Origin: Geojedonia litorea
Lineage (GTDB): Bacteria; Bacteroidota; Bacteroidia; Flavobacteriales; Flavobacteriaceae
Length of the DNA stretch: 64,000 nucleotides
NCBI RefSeq assembly: GCF_042654525.1
Contig: NZ_JBHSGP010000012.1
Location: forward strand, 239,763 to 303,762
Reading direction: 5' to 3'
Each line of letters starts with the position of its first letter. Position 1 is the stretch's first letter. Below, in pieces: positions 34,878-43,609 of this stretch. A model generated the notes under the pieces. It made no database searches and was not told where the DNA came from. It was given only the letters and a program-made list of their open reading frames with translations. Made by a program: the position numbers and the translations under genes.

Positions 34878-37139
34878 ATGACCTTCAACAAAAGCATTGC
34901 ACTTGCTGTTTTTATTAGTTTTTTATTCAGCTGCAAAGAAGCTGAAAATGCTCAAATCGACACAAAAATCATCCCAGTTCCATCACATTTAAGTATAAAC
35001 GACGGAACATTTATTATTAATAATTCAACTGGGATAACTTACGATTCAGCTTTCAAAGATTCTGCTGAATTTTTTAAGTCGTTTATAGAAAATGGAAGTA
35101 ATATTCAACTTCAGAAAAATAAAAGCATAGAATTTATAAAAGATGGCTCCATTAAGAATTCAGAAGGTTATGAACTCAAAATTAGTACAGATAAAATTGA
35201 AATACGAGCAAATTCAGACCAAGGTGCATTTTATGCAGTTCAAAGCTTACGTCAATTGCTACCTCCAGAATTTGAAAATGGTAAATTTAACAATGATAGT
35301 GTTCAAATCTCTTGTGTGACAATTACCGATGAACCGCAGTTTGCCTATCGAGGTATGCATTTAGATGTCGCACGCCATATGTTCTCGGTTGCGTTCATAA
35401 AGAAATATATTGATGCGTTGGCTATGCTAAAAATGAATACATTTCACTGGCATCTTACCGATGATCAAGGATGGCGCGTAGAAATTAAAAAATATCCTAA
35501 ACTACAAACCATTGCTGCATTTAGAGATGAAACTTTAATTGGACATTATAGTAATTCACCGCAACGATTTGACGGTATACGTTATGGCGGTTATTACACC
35601 CAAGAGCAAATAAAAGAGGTTGTTGCCTATGCTCAACAAAAGCATATCACAATTATACCCGAAATTGAAATGCCGGGACATTCGCAAGCCGCCATATCTG
35701 CCTATCCAGAGTTGGGTTGTACCGGAGAACAGCCAATAGTAGCTAGTAAATGGGGCGTTTTCGAGCATATTTATTGTTCAAAGGACGAAACTTTTGATTT
35801 TCTTGAAGATGTTTTAGATGAAGTTTTAGAACTATTTCCAAGCAAGTATATTCATATTGGTGGTGACGAAGCCCCAAAAAAGCTTTGGAAAAGTTGTCCA
35901 AATTGCCAAAAACGAATCAAGAATGAAGGTTTAAAAGACGAACATGAATTACAAAGCTATTTTGTGTCTCGAATTGAAAAATTCTTAAATAGTAAAGGCC
36001 GACAAATTATTGGCTGGGATGAAATACTTGAAGGCGGGCTGGCTCCCAATGCCACAGTTATGTCTTGGCGAGGAACATCAGGCGCTATTGAAGCTGCCAA
36101 ACAAAGTCACAATGTTGTAATGACCCCAACATCGCATTGTTATTTTGATTATTATCAGTCTGAAAATTCAAATGAACCATTGGCTATTGGCGGCTATTTA
36201 CCTCTTGAAAAAGTCTATCATTTTAATCCAATCCCAGAAGAATTAAGCAGAAAAGAATCAAAATACATTTTAGGAGCACAAGGCAATTTATGGACAGAAT
36301 ATATTCTAAACGAAAAACAAGTAGAATATATGGTATTTCCACGTATTTTGGCCATGAGCGAAGTAGTTTGGAGCACACCTAAACACAAAAACTATAAGAA
36401 TTTTGTTAATCGTGTTGAGCATTTTCATAAGCGTTTAGAAGCCTTAGATATTAACTATGCCAACCACTTATATGAAATTGAAGGTAATTTGACTTCAGTA
36501 GGTTATGAATTAAAAACGATAACCTCAAATAATACTATTTATTATACTATAGATGGCACAAAACCTAGTTTGAAGTCTAACGTTTATACTGAAGCAATTC
36601 CTATAACTAAAAACACAATCATAAAAGCAGCGATTTTTAATGATAAACAGCAATTAGGTTCATTATTTACACAGAATATCGTTTATCACAAAGCAGTTGC
36701 AAAACAAATCACGCTTAATGTTGAACCCCATAAATCGTATCCCGGAAGCGGTGCAGCCGGGTTAATAAATGGAATTTCGGGTAGTGATACGCGTTATGGT
36801 GACAAAGAATGGCTAGGGTTTTGGGGTGAAGATCTGGAGATTACCATCGATCTAGGCGAAAAAACAGAGATTAATTCAGTAGAAACGCGTTTTTATAATT
36901 CTCCCGGGCAATGGATTTATGCACCTAAAGAAATCCAATTTGGTCTAAAAAAGCAAAAGATAGATTCAATAATAAAAATCCAAACTTCAACTAAAAACAC
37001 CTCTGAAGTTAACCTAACAATTAATAAAAAATCAAGGTATATCTATTTAAAAATTCCAAATTATGGAATTATCCAAGAAGGCAATCAAGGAGCAGGCAAT
37101 AAAGCGTGGACATTTATTGACGAGATTATAATAAAATAG
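34878..37139 (+). CDS. Family 20 beta-N-acetylhexosaminidase lipoprotein
   Basis: A 753-residue lipoprotein (lipobox SFLFSC, Cys19). After a GH20b-type N-terminal domain (about 25-150) comes the GH20 catalytic barrel, with HWHLTDDQGWR (190-200) and the catalytic pair D330-E331 in HIGGDEAPK. GH20 enzymes use substrate-assisted catalysis to release terminal GlcNAc or GalNAc from chitin-type, glycan or cell-wall substrates. The C-terminal about 230 residues are a chitobiase-like C-terminal fold (YYTIDGTKP) followed by an F5/8-type discoidin-like module (TRYGDKEWLGFWGEDLEI). It is transcribed with cutC 1 base downstream. Confidence 0.93.
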   Translation: MTFNKSIALAVFISFLFSCKEAENAQIDTKIIPVPSHLSINDGTFIINNSTGITYDSAFKDSAEFFKSFIENGSNIQLQKNKSIEFIKDGSIKNSEGYELKISTDKIEIRANSDQGAFYAVQSLRQLLPPEFENGKFNNDSVQISCVTITDEPQFAYRGMHLDVARHMFSVAFIKKYIDALAMLKMNTFHWHLTDDQGWRVEIKKYPKLQTIAAFRDETLIGHYSNSPQRFDGIRYGGYYTQEQIKEVVAYAQQKHITIIPEIEMPGHSQAAISAYPELGCTGEQPIVASKWGVFEHIYCSKDETFDFLEDVLDEVLELFPSKYIHIGGDEAPKKLWKSCPNCQKRIKNEGLKDEHELQSYFVSRIEKFLNSKGRQIIGWDEILEGGLAPNATVMSWRGTSGAIEAAKQSHNVVMTPTSHCYFDYYQSENSNEPLAIGGYLPLEKVYHFNPIPEELSRKESKYILGAQGNLWTEYILNEKQVEYMVFPRILAMSEVVWSTPKHKNYKNFVNRVEHFHKRLEALDINYANHLYEIEGNLTSVGYELKTITSNNTIYYTIDGTKPSLKSNVYTEAIPITKNTIIKAAIFNDKQQLGSLFTQNIVYHKAVAKQITLNVEPHKSYPGSGAAGLINGISGSDTRYGDKEWLGFWGEDLEITIDLGEKTEINSVETRFYNSPGQWIYAPKEIQFGLKKQKIDSIIKIQTSTKNTSEVNLTINKKSRYIYLKIPNYGIIQEGNQGAGNKAWTFIDEIIIK

Positions 37140-37140
37140 A

Positions 37141-37866
37141 ATGATGAAACTTGAAATCTGTGCGTCCAATTACCAATCGGCAATCAATGCCCAAACGGCT
37201 GGTGCACATCGTATAGAGTTATGTGCCGAATTAGCAGTAGGAGGTTTAACGCCTAGCTATGGCCTCTTAAAGCAAGTTATTGAAGTTTTAAATATTCCAG
37301 TTTTTGTACTAATCCGCCCTAGATCTGGGAATTTCACTTATTCTAGTGACGAATTCAATATCATGAAACATGACATTGCACTCTGTAAAAATTTGGGCTG
37401 TGATGGGATTGTGTCAGGAGTTTTAAAGGAAGACAATACCATTGATATTGAGAGAACAAAGCAATTAATAAAATGGTCACGACCACTAGATTTCACATTT
37501 CATCGCGCTTATGATTGGACACCAAATCCATTTGAAGCATTACAGCAACTCATAGATTTAGGCGTTGAACGTGTGCTAACTTCTGGGCAGGATAATTCTG
37601 CAGAAGAAGGTCTTTCAAACTTAATTGAACTACAAAAAATGGCTAATAAAAACATTATAATTCTTCCTGGAGGTGGCATAACAATTGAAAACGCCAAATT
37701 ATTTAAGGATGCTGGATTCAACGAAATCCATGCCTCTGCAACGACACTTCATAAAGTCAATCAATCCCCTAATATCTCGATGAATAGTTTAAAATTCTTT
37801 GACGAAACTATCGAAGTTGTTTCTGATATTAACAAAATCAAGGGTATATTAAATTCCTGCCTTTAG
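37141..37866 (+). CDS. cutC: CutC family protein
   Basis: A 241-residue TIM-barrel protein of the CutC family. Recognisable motifs are LEICASNYQSAINAQ at the N terminus, ELCAELAVGGLTPS, RPRSGNF and RAYDWTPNPFEAL. The family was first linked with copper homeostasis, but a metal role is disputed, so function is best treated as unknown. It starts 1 base after the hexosaminidase stop, which indicates coupling; the two are commonly paired, from memory, in Bacteroidota. An alternative ATG one codon later cannot be ruled out. Confidence 0.9.
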   Translation: MMKLEICASNYQSAINAQTAGAHRIELCAELAVGGLTPSYGLLKQVIEVLNIPVFVLIRPRSGNFTYSSDEFNIMKHDIALCKNLGCDGIVSGVLKEDNTIDIERTKQLIKWSRPLDFTFHRAYDWTPNPFEALQQLIDLGVERVLTSGQDNSAEEGLSNLIELQKMANKNIIILPGGGITIENAKLFKDAGFNEIHASATTLHKVNQSPNISMNSLKFFDETIEVVSDINKIKGILNSCL

Positions 37867-37896
37867 AAGTATTGAAGAAATTTAGAAAAAGGTATG

Positions 37897-38487
37897 TTAA
37901 GTCCGTTCAACTTTTAACCATTTAGGAGTATTTTGGGGCTTAAAAGATTTCATTTTATCTAATAATGCATCAATTTGGCTATCGACTATTAATAATTCAA
38001 GATTCTCCATTTTTAAGAATCCTTTTACGGCCATAGTCTCCAGCATTTTAATTAAATCGTTGTAAAACCCATTAACATTCAATAAACCTATTGGTTTTTG
38101 ATGCAGCCCAAGTTGTGCCCAAGTAATAATTTCAAAAAGTTCTTCAAAAGTGCCAAAACCTCCTGGGAGTGTGATAAATCCATCCGAAAGTTCATGCATT
38201 TTTAACTTGCGCTGGTGCATGTTCTTGGTGGTAATTAACTTATGTAATCCTAAATGAACAACCTCTTTCTTTTTTAAAAATTCTGGAATTACACCAATAA
38301 CTTTACCGTGGTTTTCTAAACAAGATTGAGCAACCTTGCCCATAATGCCAATTTTTGCAGCACCATAAACCAAAGTTATGTTTTCATCGGCGAACTTCTT
38401 TCCCAAAGCTTTTGCTTGAGAAATTATAGTGGTATCATTTCCTTCACTACTACCACAAAATACGGCTACAGATGTTAAATTGATCAT
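37897..38487 (-). CDS. LOG family (TIGR00730) Rossmann-fold nucleotide phosphoribohydrolase
   Basis: A 196-residue protein with the family signature PGGFGTFEE (108-116) and the upstream substrate motif MHQRK (90-94). Members cleave nucleoside 5'-monophosphates to base and ribose 5-phosphate, and plant relatives release active cytokinins. Bacterial members are usually cytoplasmic dimers. Start coincides with prmC: the ATG at 38487 overlaps the prmC stop by 4 bases (ATGA), so the two genes are translated together. It converges with cutC across 30 bases. Confidence 0.9.
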   Translation of the reverse strand: MINLTSVAVFCGSSEGNDTTIISQAKALGKKFADENITLVYGAAKIGIMGKVAQSCLENHGKVIGVIPEFLKKKEVVHLGLHKLITTKNMHQRKLKMHELSDGFITLPGGFGTFEELFEIITWAQLGLHQKPIGLLNVNGFYNDLIKMLETMAVKGFLKMENLELLIVDSQIDALLDKMKSFKPQNTPKWLKVERT

Positions 38488-39347
38488 GATTTTATAGCTT
38501 TTAGCATTCGGTACTTACCAAAAATATCTTTTCTTAACTCAATATTTTTAAATTCAAATTGACTTAAAAGTTGTTTGGTCTCTACCCCAAGATATTGATT
38601 TATTTCAAAATATATGCTGCCTTTAGGCTTCAAGTTATGAACAGCGAAGTTAGAAATGGCCTTATAAAACACCAAAGGATCATCATTTTCAACAAATAAT
38701 GCAAGATGCGGCTCATGGTTTAAAACATTGTTTTTGATCGCAGACGATTCGAGCTTTCTCACATAAGGTGGGTTAGATACTATAACATCAAATTTCATGG
38801 AACTAACATCTAATTTAGAAGACGTACTTTCTAAAATACTAGCTTCTATAAATTCAATATCAACTTGATTTAGTCTGGCATTTTTTGCTGCCACGTCAAG
38901 TGCGTCCTTTGACACATCCAAGGCGTACACCCTTGCGTTAGGTAAATGCTTTGCTAATGTTATGGCTATACAACCGCTTCCCGTTCCAATATCTAAAATA
39001 GAAATTTTATCTAGGTGTTTATGATCAGCAATGATCCAGCCTACCAATTCTTCAGTCTCTGGCCTAGGGATCAAAGTGCTGGGATTTACCGTTAATTTTA
39101 AACCATAAAATTCGGTCTCTCCTAATATATATTGAATGGGTTCTTCCTTTTTTAAACGATCAATAATACTTATAAATAGTAATTCTTTGGATTTGGAAAT
39201 TGTAGTTTCACCACTTAAAACTATATCTATAGGTTTTAAATCTAAATGATACTCAAGAACAAGATTGACAAAACTTTGCACTTCGGCTTTGCCATGAATA
39301 GCATCCAAATCTTTGTGAAATAGATTCTTTAAGTCTTTTAAGGTCAT
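38484..39347 (-). CDS. prmC: Peptide chain release factor glutamine methyltransferase
   Basis: A 287-residue enzyme that methylates the Gln of the GGQ motif of release factors RF1 and RF2. Motifs are the SAM loop LDIGTGSGCIAI, the release-factor domain PRPETEELVG, and the catalytic NPPY in VSNPPYV. I choose the ATG at 39347, which overlaps the upstream GNAT stop by 4 bases; an ATG nine codons further upstream would lie inside that gene's C terminus. The cytoplasmic enzyme belongs to a chain of three coupled genes: GNAT, prmC and the LOG-family gene. Confidence 0.94.
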   Translation of the reverse strand: MTLKDLKNLFHKDLDAIHGKAEVQSFVNLVLEYHLDLKPIDIVLSGETTISKSKELLFISIIDRLKKEEPIQYILGETEFYGLKLTVNPSTLIPRPETEELVGWIIADHKHLDKISILDIGTGSGCIAITLAKHLPNARVYALDVSKDALDVAAKNARLNQVDIEFIEASILESTSSKLDVSSMKFDVIVSNPPYVRKLESSAIKNNVLNHEPHLALFVENDDPLVFYKAISNFAVHNLKPKGSIYFEINQYLGVETKQLLSQFEFKNIELRKDIFGKYRMLKAIKS

Positions 39348-39835
39348 AAATCCTTTATCATCCAGAGGTTGCATGAGTAATGACCAGTATCACCCATTGG
39401 CCCGTCTAAAGACCTAAAACCAACTTTAGCATATAATTTTCGGGCATCTTCCATATAGGGCAAAGTCTCTAAATAGCATTGTTCAAAACCAAAAGCTTTA
39501 GCCTGGTCCAAACAAACTTGCATCATTTTACTTCCAAGTCCAACGCCCCTTGCCTCTGGTAAAAAATACATTTTTTGTAATTCGCACACATTACCTTCAT
39601 AATTATCTAATTGTGCGATGCCAGCACCACCAATGATGCTTCCATTATTATCTATTACAAAATAGGTTGATTTAGGTTGATCATAGGTTTCGGTCATACA
39701 ATCCAGAGCTTTATCTGCATAAGCCGTTCCTACTTTAGGCACGCCAAATTCTATAAGCACAGCTCTAATAACTTTAGCTATTTGTTCATTATCTGCTTTG
39801 GTTATTTTCCTAATTACAATATTGTTGTCGCTCAC
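39344..39835 (-). CDS. GNAT family N-acetyltransferase
   Basis: A 163-residue protein with the acetyl-CoA-binding motif LPEARGVGLGSKMMQVCL (V/I-R-x-x-G-x-G/A pattern, about 93-110), preceded by ELQKMYF and followed by YLETLPYMEDARKLYAKVGF. GNAT enzymes transfer acetyl from acetyl-CoA to amines of proteins or small molecules; the substrate is unknown. It leads the coupled group with prmC (4-base overlap). It diverges from ribD over a gap of only 35 bases, which must hold both promoters. Confidence 0.9.
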   Translation of the reverse strand: MSDNNIVIRKITKADNEQIAKVIRAVLIEFGVPKVGTAYADKALDCMTETYDQPKSTYFVIDNNGSIIGGAGIAQLDNYEGNVCELQKMYFLPEARGVGLGSKMMQVCLDQAKAFGFEQCYLETLPYMEDARKLYAKVGFRSLDGPMGDTGHYSCNLWMIKDL

Positions 39836-39870
39836 TTTTTAATCTTAAAATTATACCGATATTTGTCGGG

Positions 39871-40878
39871 GTGAAGATACATGAAAAATACATAAAACGT
39901 TGTATTGAAATTGCCAAAAACGGATTAGGCTCAACACGACCTAACCCAATGGTAGGATGTGTTATTGTGCACGATGATATTATTATTGGAGAAGGATTTA
40001 CAAGTCCCTACGGAGGTAATCACGCCGAAGTTAATGCCATTACGTCTGTAAAAAATGAATCATTATTAAAGCACTCCACGCTTTATGTGACTTTAGAGCC
40101 CTGCTCCCATTTTGGAAAAACACCTCCTTGTAGTGATTTGATTATTAAACACAACATTCCCAATGTTGTAATTGGCTGTATGGATGATAATCCCGAAGTT
40201 GCAGGAAAAGGCATTGAAAAGTTAAAGTCAGAAGGTTGCCAGGTGATTTTAGGTGTTTTAGAAGCCGAATGTAAGTCACATCATAAGCGATTTTTCACAT
40301 TTCATAATAAGAAAAGACCCTATATAATTTTAAAATGGGCTGAAAGTGCAGATGGATTTATTGCACCCAAATCGAGGTTGCAACAAAAACCCGTATGGAT
40401 TACCAATGAAGCCTCCAGACAACTAGTACATAAATGGCGTACCGAAGAACATGCTATACTAGTTGGAACCACTACAGTTTTAGAAGACAATCCTAGTTTA
40501 ACTGTTAGGGGTTGGACTGGACATAATCCAATAAGGATTGTTTTAGATAAAACTAGAAAACTCTCAAAAACACATAAGATTTTTAATGACGAATCAAAAA
40601 CTATGGTAATTTCTTCGGACGAAATAAATTTTGACTCTAATGTAGCGCGTCAAGTTTGTGATTTTTTGTTCAAGAATCATATACAATCAGTTATTATTGA
40701 AGGTGGCACGACAACACTACAAACGTTTATTAATGAAAAGCTTTGGGATGAAGTGCGCCTATTTAAAGGGCCAATATTATTTAAAGAAGGTGTAAAAGCC
40801 CCTAATTTTAAAGGCACTTTAATTTCTGAAAAAACTTTAAATGATGATTTGTTGCAGTATTACAAAAATGAATTATAA
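39871..40878 (+). CDS. ribD: Bifunctional riboflavin deaminase/reductase RibD
   Basis: A 335-residue two-domain enzyme for the second and third steps of riboflavin synthesis. The N-terminal zinc deaminase (1 to about 145) has HAEVNA (H51, E53) and PCSHFGKTPPC (C78, C87). The C-terminal NADPH-dependent reductase (about 150-335) shows LKWAESADGFIA, RTEEHAILVGTTTVLEDNPSL and EGGTTTLQTFI. It starts with GTG at 39871, which places the deaminase motifs at the usual distance. No FMN riboswitch is seen upstream; the gap of 35 bases is too short for one. Confidence 0.95.
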   Translation: MKIHEKYIKRCIEIAKNGLGSTRPNPMVGCVIVHDDIIIGEGFTSPYGGNHAEVNAITSVKNESLLKHSTLYVTLEPCSHFGKTPPCSDLIIKHNIPNVVIGCMDDNPEVAGKGIEKLKSEGCQVILGVLEAECKSHHKRFFTFHNKKRPYIILKWAESADGFIAPKSRLQQKPVWITNEASRQLVHKWRTEEHAILVGTTTVLEDNPSLTVRGWTGHNPIRIVLDKTRKLSKTHKIFNDESKTMVISSDEINFDSNVARQVCDFLFKNHIQSVIIEGGTTTLQTFINEKLWDEVRLFKGPILFKEGVKAPNFKGTLISEKTLNDDLLQYYKNEL

Positions 40879-40922
40879 TTTCAAATTTAATTTAAATAGC
40901 ACTACCAATACCTAAAAGGCAT

Positions 40923-41534
40923 ATGATAAAAAACTTGATTTTTGATTTTGGCGATGTATTCATAAACCTTGATAAAGAAGGTGCTATGGAAAATGCCCTT
41001 CAATTATTCAAGCTGAAAAAGTTTCCAGATGCACTATTTGAAACTAACTATCGTTATGAATGTGGCCTAATTTCTACAGATGAATTTTTGATGTTTTATC
41101 AAGAAAAATTCCCGTGGCTATCCAGAACAGATATTATTGAGGCTTGGAATTACATTTTAAAGGATTTCCCAATACATCGTTTAGAGTTTTTACAAGGTCT
41201 GGCCTCAAATAAAGCCTACAAACTCATTCTGTTGAGCAACACCAACGTCTTGCACATCGATTGGATCAAGAACAACGTTTATTTTTACAACGAATTTAAA
41301 AACTGTTTTGACTTTTTTTATTTGTCTCAAGAAATTCAAATGCGCAAACCAAATACCAATATTTATGAATTTGTTTTAAACAACTCATCAAGTCATCCTA
41401 AGGAAACATTGTTTATTGATGACACTCCAGAGAACACGTTAACAGCTTCCCGTTTAGGAATTCATGTTTGGAATATTGATCCAATTAATGAAGATGTAAC
41501 CACCTTATTTACAACAAAAAACCAACTGTTTTGA
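40923..41534 (+). CDS. HAD superfamily hydrolase
   Basis: A 203-residue HAD protein. Motif I is FDFGDV with nucleophile D8 and, as often in this subfamily, Gly-Asp at 10-11 in place of a simple DxD. Motif II is LLSNTN, motif III is the Lys in MRKPN, and motif IV is FIDDTPEN. The substrate is unknown; relatives include haloacid dehalogenase and phosphoglycolate/sugar phosphatase types. It overlaps the EamA transporter start by 4 bases (TTGA), so the two are co-translated, and it follows ribD by 44 bases. Confidence 0.9.
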   Translation: MIKNLIFDFGDVFINLDKEGAMENALQLFKLKKFPDALFETNYRYECGLISTDEFLMFYQEKFPWLSRTDIIEAWNYILKDFPIHRLEFLQGLASNKAYKLILLSNTNVLHIDWIKNNVYFYNEFKNCFDFFYLSQEIQMRKPNTNIYEFVLNNSSSHPKETLFIDDTPENTLTASRLGIHVWNIDPINEDVTTLFTTKNQLF

Positions 41535-42394
41535 TATATCTACTCTTAAGTATACTAGCATCCACATTAATATTTATTCATTTTAAACTGTTTGAACGCT
41601 TTAAAGTCAACACCTTACAGGCTATTGTAGTCAATTATATTGTCGCTTGTACTTTCGGTTTAATAGTTTATGAAGCACCCGTTAAAGTTGATGAAATTAC
41701 AAGTTCTAAATGGTTTTATGGGGCCATCTTTTTGGGATTTTTATTTATATCCATATTTAATGTTATGGCACTTACAGCACAGCGCAATGGACTTTCCGTT
41801 GCTTCTGTCGCTTCAAAAATGAGTGTTATTATACCAGTAATATTCGGGTTTTACGTTTATCACGAAAGTGCAGGTTTACAAAAAATCATTGGTATTGTTC
41901 TGGCATTGATAGCTGTATATTTAGCCTCGGTGAAATCAAAAACATCGATTAACTTCAAAAAGAATCTTTTTCTTCCTATTATACTATTTTTTGGGTCGGG
42001 AGTAATTGATACCTCAATTAAATATTTGGAAACCACATACGTACCAGAAAATGGAATCCCAATTTTTTCAGCAACCATATTTGGTTTTGCAGCGATTATT
42101 GGCTTATTAATTTTGAGCTATAAATTTACTTTTGAAAATCTCAAATTTGACTACAAAAGTTTAATTGGTGGAACCCTTTTAGGCATCGTTAACTACGGCT
42201 CTATATATTACTTGCTAAAAGCACTGCATTTTGAGGGATTGGAAAGTTCTACAATTTTTACAGTTAATAACGTAGCAATTGTCATGGTTTCAACCTTATT
42301 AGGCTTGCTCCTATTTAAAGAACACATTTCAATTAAAAATTGGATTGGTATATTATTGGCCGTTATTTCAATAGGACTCGTAACTTTAGCATAG
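41531..42394 (+). CDS. EamA/DMT superfamily transporter
   Basis: A 287-residue inner-membrane protein with about ten hydrophobic segments in two EamA-like halves of roughly equal length. A TTG start at 41531 overlaps the HAD stop by 4 bases. DMT proteins export or import small metabolites such as amino acids, but the substrate cannot be read. It shares its last base with the GTG start of the downstream YigZ gene, completing a coupled three-gene set of HAD, transporter and YigZ. Confidence 0.85.
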   Translation: MIYLLLSILASTLIFIHFKLFERFKVNTLQAIVVNYIVACTFGLIVYEAPVKVDEITSSKWFYGAIFLGFLFISIFNVMALTAQRNGLSVASVASKMSVIIPVIFGFYVYHESAGLQKIIGIVLALIAVYLASVKSKTSINFKKNLFLPIILFFGSGVIDTSIKYLETTYVPENGIPIFSATIFGFAAIIGLLILSYKFTFENLKFDYKSLIGGTLLGIVNYGSIYYLLKALHFEGLESSTIFTVNNVAIVMVSTLLGLLLFKEHISIKNWIGILLAVISIGLVTLA

Positions 42395-43014
42395 TGCCAA
42401 TAGAAGATACTTATAAAACAATTACTGCAGCTTCTCAGGAAGTACTTTTCAAAGACAAAAACAGCAAGTTTTTTGGCTATGCCTTTCCTATTACTTCAGA
42501 AGATGATATTAAAGAACATATAGAATCTTTGAAAAAGCAGCATCATACTGCAAGACATTGGTGTTATGCTTATCAATTAGGCACACAAGAAGAACAAATT
42601 CTATTTAGAGCTAATGATGACGGTGAACCAAATAATAGTGCCGGTTTGCCTATTTATGGCCAAATACAATCGTTTGAAGTCACTAACATCCTTATTGTTG
42701 TTGTTCGCTATTTTGGAGGTGTAAAACTAGGAGTTGGTGGATTAATTAACGCTTATCGAACCACAGCTCAATTGGCTTTGGAAGCTTCAAAAATTATTAC
42801 TAAAACTATAGATAAGCGAATTCTAATTAAATTTGATTATGCTAATATTAATAAAGTGATGCGCATCATCAAAGAAAAAAACCTAAATGTTATTGCTCAA
42901 AAATTAGAACTTGATTGCGAAATCACTATTTCTGTACGATTACTTGAAATAACTGCAACTCTTGAAAGTTTTAAAAACTTATATGACGTAAATCTGAAGA
43001 CCTTAAACGATTAA
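42394..43014 (+). CDS. YigZ/IMPACT family protein
   Basis: A 206-residue protein with the IMPACT domain (about 15-130): FFGYAFPITSED, HHTARHWCYAYQLG and the family hallmark NDDGEPNNSAGLP, followed by RYFGGVKLGVGGLI. The C-terminal ferredoxin-like UPF0029 domain follows. I place the start at the GTG at 42394, sharing one base with the transporter stop. An ATG at 42340 would add 18 residues lying in the wrong frame of the transporter gene. Eukaryotic IMPACT regulates GCN2; the bacterial role is not established. Its stop codon overlaps the thioesterase stop on the other strand by 4 bases. Confidence 0.88.
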   Translation: MPIEDTYKTITAASQEVLFKDKNSKFFGYAFPITSEDDIKEHIESLKKQHHTARHWCYAYQLGTQEEQILFRANDDGEPNNSAGLPIYGQIQSFEVTNILIVVVRYFGGVKLGVGGLINAYRTTAQLALEASKIITKTIDKRILIKFDYANINKVMRIIKEKNLNVIAQKLELDCEITISVRLLEITATLESFKNLYDVNLKTLND

Positions 43015-43421
43015 TTTTGCAGTTTATCTAAAATATATTTTGGACATCGTGTAGGCCTATTCCTATTAATGTCAATAAAAGCTAAAACCGTATTTCCGGT
43101 TGTTACAATTTCTCCGGCTTCATTTAAAATTATATAATCAAATTCGATGGACGCGGTTGGCAATTTTTTCAATGAAGTTTTTACTTTAATAAGGTCATCA
43201 TAACGGACTGACTTTTTGTAATTTACCGACAATGAAATTACAGGCAACATAATGCCATCATTCTCCATTTGCTTGTAAGTGGCTCCTAAAGATCGCAACC
43301 ATTCGGTTCGGCCAATCTCAAAATATTGGGCATAATTACCATGATATACAACGCCCATTTGATCCGTTTCACCGTATCGAATACGCAGTTCCACTTCATT
43401 ATATTTTAAAGGATTTACCAT
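43011..43421 (-). CDS. Hotdog-fold acyl-CoA thioesterase (YbgC/FadM type)
   Basis: A 136-residue single hotdog domain. The catalytic motif is RYGETDQMGVVYHGNY with D20, followed by FEIGRTEWLR, the standard 4-hydroxybenzoyl-CoA thioesterase-like arrangement. It hydrolyses acyl-CoA or acyl-ACP thioesters. Cytoplasmic, probably a tetramer. The stop overlaps the YigZ stop by 4 bases. Upstream, 188 bases separate it from the divergent dnaA gene. Confidence 0.92.
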   Translation of the reverse strand: MVNPLKYNEVELRIRYGETDQMGVVYHGNYAQYFEIGRTEWLRSLGATYKQMENDGIMLPVISLSVNYKKSVRYDDLIKVKTSLKKLPTASIEFDYIILNEAGEIVTTGNTVLAFIDINRNRPTRCPKYILDKLQN

Positions 43422-43548
43422 GGCTTTTAATTTATTTTTTGTAATTTGAACACGTTTTAAGTATGAGGAAAAATTTCCGAAAATTCAACACCTTTTGATT
43501 TTTTTTTTAAGAAATTTGTTCACATATTTGTCGGACTGAAAATGATTC

Positions 43549-43576
43549 AAGAGAAACTCAATTTTCTCTTTTTTTT
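43549..43576 (+). promoter_or_regulatory. Terminator-like hairpin in the dnaA leader
   Basis: AAGAGAAA at 43549-43556 pairs perfectly with TTTCTCTT at 43563-43570 around a 6-base loop and is followed by six T. It points towards dnaA, whose ATG is 34 bases further on. No plus-strand gene ends nearby, since the neighbour is divergent, so it could work as an attenuator of dnaA. Confidence 0.5.
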
Positions 43577-43609
43577 GCTAACTAACTAACAACAAATTAA
43601 GTTTAAAGA

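Noticed and set aside
39836..39870. FMN riboswitch before ribD
   Set aside because: Only 35 bases separate ribD from the divergent gene, too few for the aptamer, and no aptamer sequence is seen.
43422..43609. Possible replication origin beside dnaA
   Set aside because: Only one near-match to a DnaA box (TTGTTCACA) is present and there is no cluster or unwinding-element array, so an origin is not supported.
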